Assembly (NCBI RefSeq): GCF_026151205.1
Contig: NC_087073.1
Span: forward strand, 5,167,001-5,231,000
Reading direction: 5' to 3'
Length of the DNA: 64,000 nt
DNA from: Bolinopsis microptera
Lineage: Eukaryota > Ctenophora > Tentaculata > Lobata > Bolinopsidae
Under the pieces are notes generated by a model. It was given only the letters and a program-made list of their open reading frames with translations. It ran no database searches and was not told the DNA's origin. Shown here in pieces: positions 61,355-64,000 of the stretch. The position numbers were made by a program, and so were the translations under genes. Position 1 is the first letter of the stretch. Each line of letters opens with the position of its first letter.

Positions 61355-64000
61355 ATGGACGACTTGAGAGAGCCATGGTACGTAACACGTTAAACTAGAG
61401 ACTGGTAGTAGATAAAGCTATCAGGAGTACAATCGAGTGATGACACGAATTCTCAATTTCTATACCTACCATTCTTCTATTTACACTCCTAACTATAGAC
61501 TAATTTCTAATAATATAGTTTAATAGAATAGAATAACTGTACACTTAATAGCTAACATTTTGATAATATTTCAGTCCATACAGAATCACAGATGATTGCG
61601 GAGGTGCCTTTACGATGGGTTGCCTGGGTGGTGCAGTTTTCTCTGCCATCAAAGGGTTCAGATTAGCTCCTCCTGTAAGTTGATATGCCTCCAAACATTA
61701 TCAGTTCTTATCATCGACAATATTAGGGGCGCAGTCTCATACGTATTTTGTTTTTTACAGAAAAAAGTTCATCTTTAATTTAGGCGAAATAAATTCATGA
61801 CATAATTCTCAAAATATTTATTTCATTCGATTAATGCTTCAGGGAATCAAATCGAGGTTAACTGGAATGACGACATCTGTGAAGGTGAAAGCCCCTGTGC
61901 TTGGAGGTTTGTAATATAATTGGTTGATAACAAAAAAATATTACTATTCAGCACTGCCACTAAAATTAGCATAAAACGCTTTATTTTGATTTGCGTTTGC
62001 GTAACCCGCATTGCTTGTCTGTTAAGTAAATATGAAGGGAGCTCGCACTTAAAACTCGCGTTGATCTAAGCTAAGCTATATAGCGCAGCTGCGCGCGCGG
62101 CTTACTATTCTATTCTAGCTAAACAACATACAGGGTGTACCGTAGAAAATGTGACTTTTTTCCACTTCTGTAATTTTTTACAAAATCAAACTTCATAGTT
62201 ATTTTTAACTAAATTTTGTTGGAAATATATTTGAATTAATGATAGTAATAAAAAAAATTGTTAATAATTAAGAATTTGCTCAAAATATCCACCCTTCTTG
62301 GCAAGTACGTATTGCAGTCGACTATTTAAATTGTTTATTGCCGAACTAATTTGAATTTTTCCAATCTTCCGGCACTCCCTCCTGATGTTCTGTTTGAGTT
62401 CCTCCACTGTTTTTGGGTAAGGGTTGGTGTAAACCTTTGATTTTAAATACCCCCAGAAATAAAAATCGAGAGGATTCAGATCTGGGCTATATTGGGGGCC
62501 ATAGGAATTTCGAGTTCCTGGAGATTAGCCTCTCCTCACCAAACCTCTCTGTCAGCCAGTCAATGGCGACCCGACTGCAATGAGGCGGTGCCCCATCTTG
62601 TTGGAAAGTACATTTTTTTAAGTTGCCCTTCCTTTTCAGAGCTGGTATAACCTTTCCTTTGATCAACTTTATATAATTATCTGTTTTTATTGTCTCCGCT
62701 ACCCCCTCCTTGTCCTCAAAGAAATAAGGACCGATTAAACCAGCATCTTGGCCAAGTGCAACAAAAACAGTAACTCTAGCCCTTGTTTTTGGAGCTTCCA
62801 CCGAGTCATGTGGGTTTTCACTGCCCCAAAATCGCATATTCTGGCGATTAACATACCCTGATAAGTGAAAGTGGGCTTCGTCCGAAAATAATATGTGCTG
62901 TAGAAAATTTTTGTCGGACTCAATCCGATCAGACATGAAATTTGCGAAATCCACACGTTTTTCCTTGGTTACTGGGGTCTGTTTTTCCCTAAGTTGGATC
63001 TTGTAAGGAAATTTCTTCAGTTCTGTTCGTAGCATCCTCCACGTTGAAGTCTTAGATATCCCAAGCTCCCTTGACAAGCTTCTGACCGACCTTCGTGGAC
63101 TGAGTTCGAGCTTCTTCTTGATTCTGTCAAGATTCTTAATTGAAATGACACTTCGGGATCGCCCAGGCGGAGAGATCTTCTTCAGTGTGTAGTTGGTCTG
63201 GAGTTGGTTCACAACCCTCTTTATCTGCTCGTTCGACAGCGTAGGGACCACAGTGGACCACTTTGACCCACGGGATAAAAGTAAACGTCTCACACGAGCA
63301 GGGCTTCGGCCATTTTCAAAATATGCCTCTATTATGGCCATTTTCAGCTCTATAGGTAGCACCATTACGAAACGAAGAGTTGAAAAAAATCAAGAAATAA
63401 CAGAGACTTGATACTTGGTATACACCAATTCGATACATATTGACACAGTGTGATGAAGAGTTTTTAGCAACTGCTCCTTCATAAAAATTTTTATTTTTGT
63501 TCAAAATAGTCACACTTTCTACGGTACACCCTGTATATAACGTCATGTCATGTGACCATGAATTTACTTTTATCAATTTTCTAAATCCTGACCATTGTAT
63601 TTTCAGGAAACTTCGGAACATGGGGCCTCACGTTTGCGGCTTGTGATTGTACTCTGATTTATCTTCGAAACAAGGAAGACCATTGGAATTCGATAACTGC
63701 TGGTGCTGCTACTGGCGGACTTTTGTCCATACGAAGTAAGAGAGCCTTCTTTAATTTATCTTAAATACATCCTTGTGTCTGTCCGCCTGTTAAGCTCCTG
63801 TCCATTCTCTATGTAATTGTCTGTTTTAAACGACGAGATCTCAGGCCGAGTGCGATTGGCACTCTTACACTGTACACACTACGCAGTGGAATGCAATTAG
63901 TGAGTGGGAAACAATTTTCCATACCTCTTAATCAAAAACTGTTTCTATTCCAGGTGGTCCACAAGCAGCAGTTACATCGGCTATAATTGGGGGTGTTTTG
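61355..64000 (+). CDS. TIMM17: mitochondrial import inner membrane translocase subunit TIM17 (5' part)
   Basis: Core subunit of the TIM23 presequence translocase in the mitochondrial inner membrane. Exons: 61355-61377, 61575-61674, 61843-61906, 63607-63735, 63954 to the window end; phases 2, 0, 1, 1. The reading is MDDLREPC, then [103 protein letters not shown], a close match to TIM17. The N-terminal CGG region and Gly-rich (GxxxG) helices TM1-TM3 are present; TM4 and the C terminus lie outside the window. The 1.7-kb third intron carries a mariner-type element on the opposite strand. A CTATTAG acceptor-like site lies 6 bases before the ATG. Confidence 0.95.
62131..63533 (-). mobile_element. 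Tc1/mariner-superfamily transposon in TIMM17 intron
   Basis: Perfectly paired ends: CAGGGTGTACCGTAGAAA at 62131-62148 and TTTCTACGGTACACCCTG at 63516-63533 (one mismatch just inside). TA dinucleotides flank both ends (62129-62130, 63534-63535), the target duplication expected of this superfamily. The length is 1403 bases with a single transposase gene on the minus strand. Confidence 0.95.
62261..63365 (-). pseudogene. mariner-type transposase with one frameshift
   Basis: From ATG at 63365: an N-terminal helix-turn-helix pair ([20 protein letters not shown], then [20 protein letters not shown]) and a DDE/D catalytic core. The first acidic residue is in [13 protein letters not shown] and the second in [13 protein letters not shown]. 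The open frame stops at TAG near 62487 within WPPI, but the family continues in another frame directly after: [20 protein letters not shown] (third acidic residue), then [20 protein letters not shown], to TAA at 62261. One extra base around 62486 explains the break. Apart from this the protein is intact (about 367 residues), so inactivation is recent or the base is an error. Confidence 0.9.

Overview
The window is nuclear DNA from an animal. It is AT-rich, genes are split by short GT-AG introns, a TTAGGG telomere-type array is present, and the genes are metazoan (ERK-type MAP kinase, makorin, TIM17, NAA25, NOP10, RPL18, ubiquitin-L40). Two rhodopsin-like GPCRs of a divergent type, a CR1-like LINE, a Tc1/mariner-superfamily element and a PHD-finger reverse-transcriptase element suggest an early-branching metazoan, most likely a cnidarian or similar. 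That placement is inference; no species-specific marker was seen.

Layout. 0.4-1.1 kb holds the last two exons of an ERK-like kinase (+). 5.5-8.4 kb is a complete seven-exon class A GPCR (+). 8.8-12.1 kb is a cluster of FRAG1/DRAM/SFK1-family membrane-protein exons (-): two exon1-exon2 cassettes followed by two terminal exons, one of them frameshifted. 13.6-14.5 kb is a broken GPCR. 16.3-25.4 kb is a satellite array of about 25 units of about 366 bp. Each unit is an old dimer, and units are organised into four-unit higher-order blocks. 25.6-34.6 kb is a compact head-to-tail run of four minus-strand housekeeping genes: NAA25 (19 exons), NOP10, RPL18 and UBA52. A small two-exon gene lies at 36.2-36.7 kb.

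37.7-52.3 kb is a repeat graveyard. It begins with a 3-kb inverted repeat centred on an interstitial telomeric tract. Next is a three-level nested insertion at 41.3-47.2 kb: a retroelement inside a second copy of the same family, inside a short TIR element, with 12-bp target duplications at both retroelement levels. Then come a cluster of perfect hairpins, a foldback repeat and a truncated CR1-like LINE. 52.8-55.1 kb is an inverted-repeat element carrying a motif repeated about every 150 bp whose orientation flips at its centre.

55.2-59.0 kb is a complete makorin gene (eight exons, +). 61.4-64.0 kb is the 5' part of TIMM17 (+), with a mariner-type element in one intron.

The housekeeping run is functionally related: ribosomal proteins (RPL18, L40), a snoRNP protein of rRNA pseudouridylation (NOP10) and a co-translational N-acetyltransferase subunit (NAA25). 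Exon coordinates come from reading splice sites and checking phase: the joined coding lengths of UBA52, RPL18, NAA25, makorin, GPCR1 and the small gene are all whole codons.
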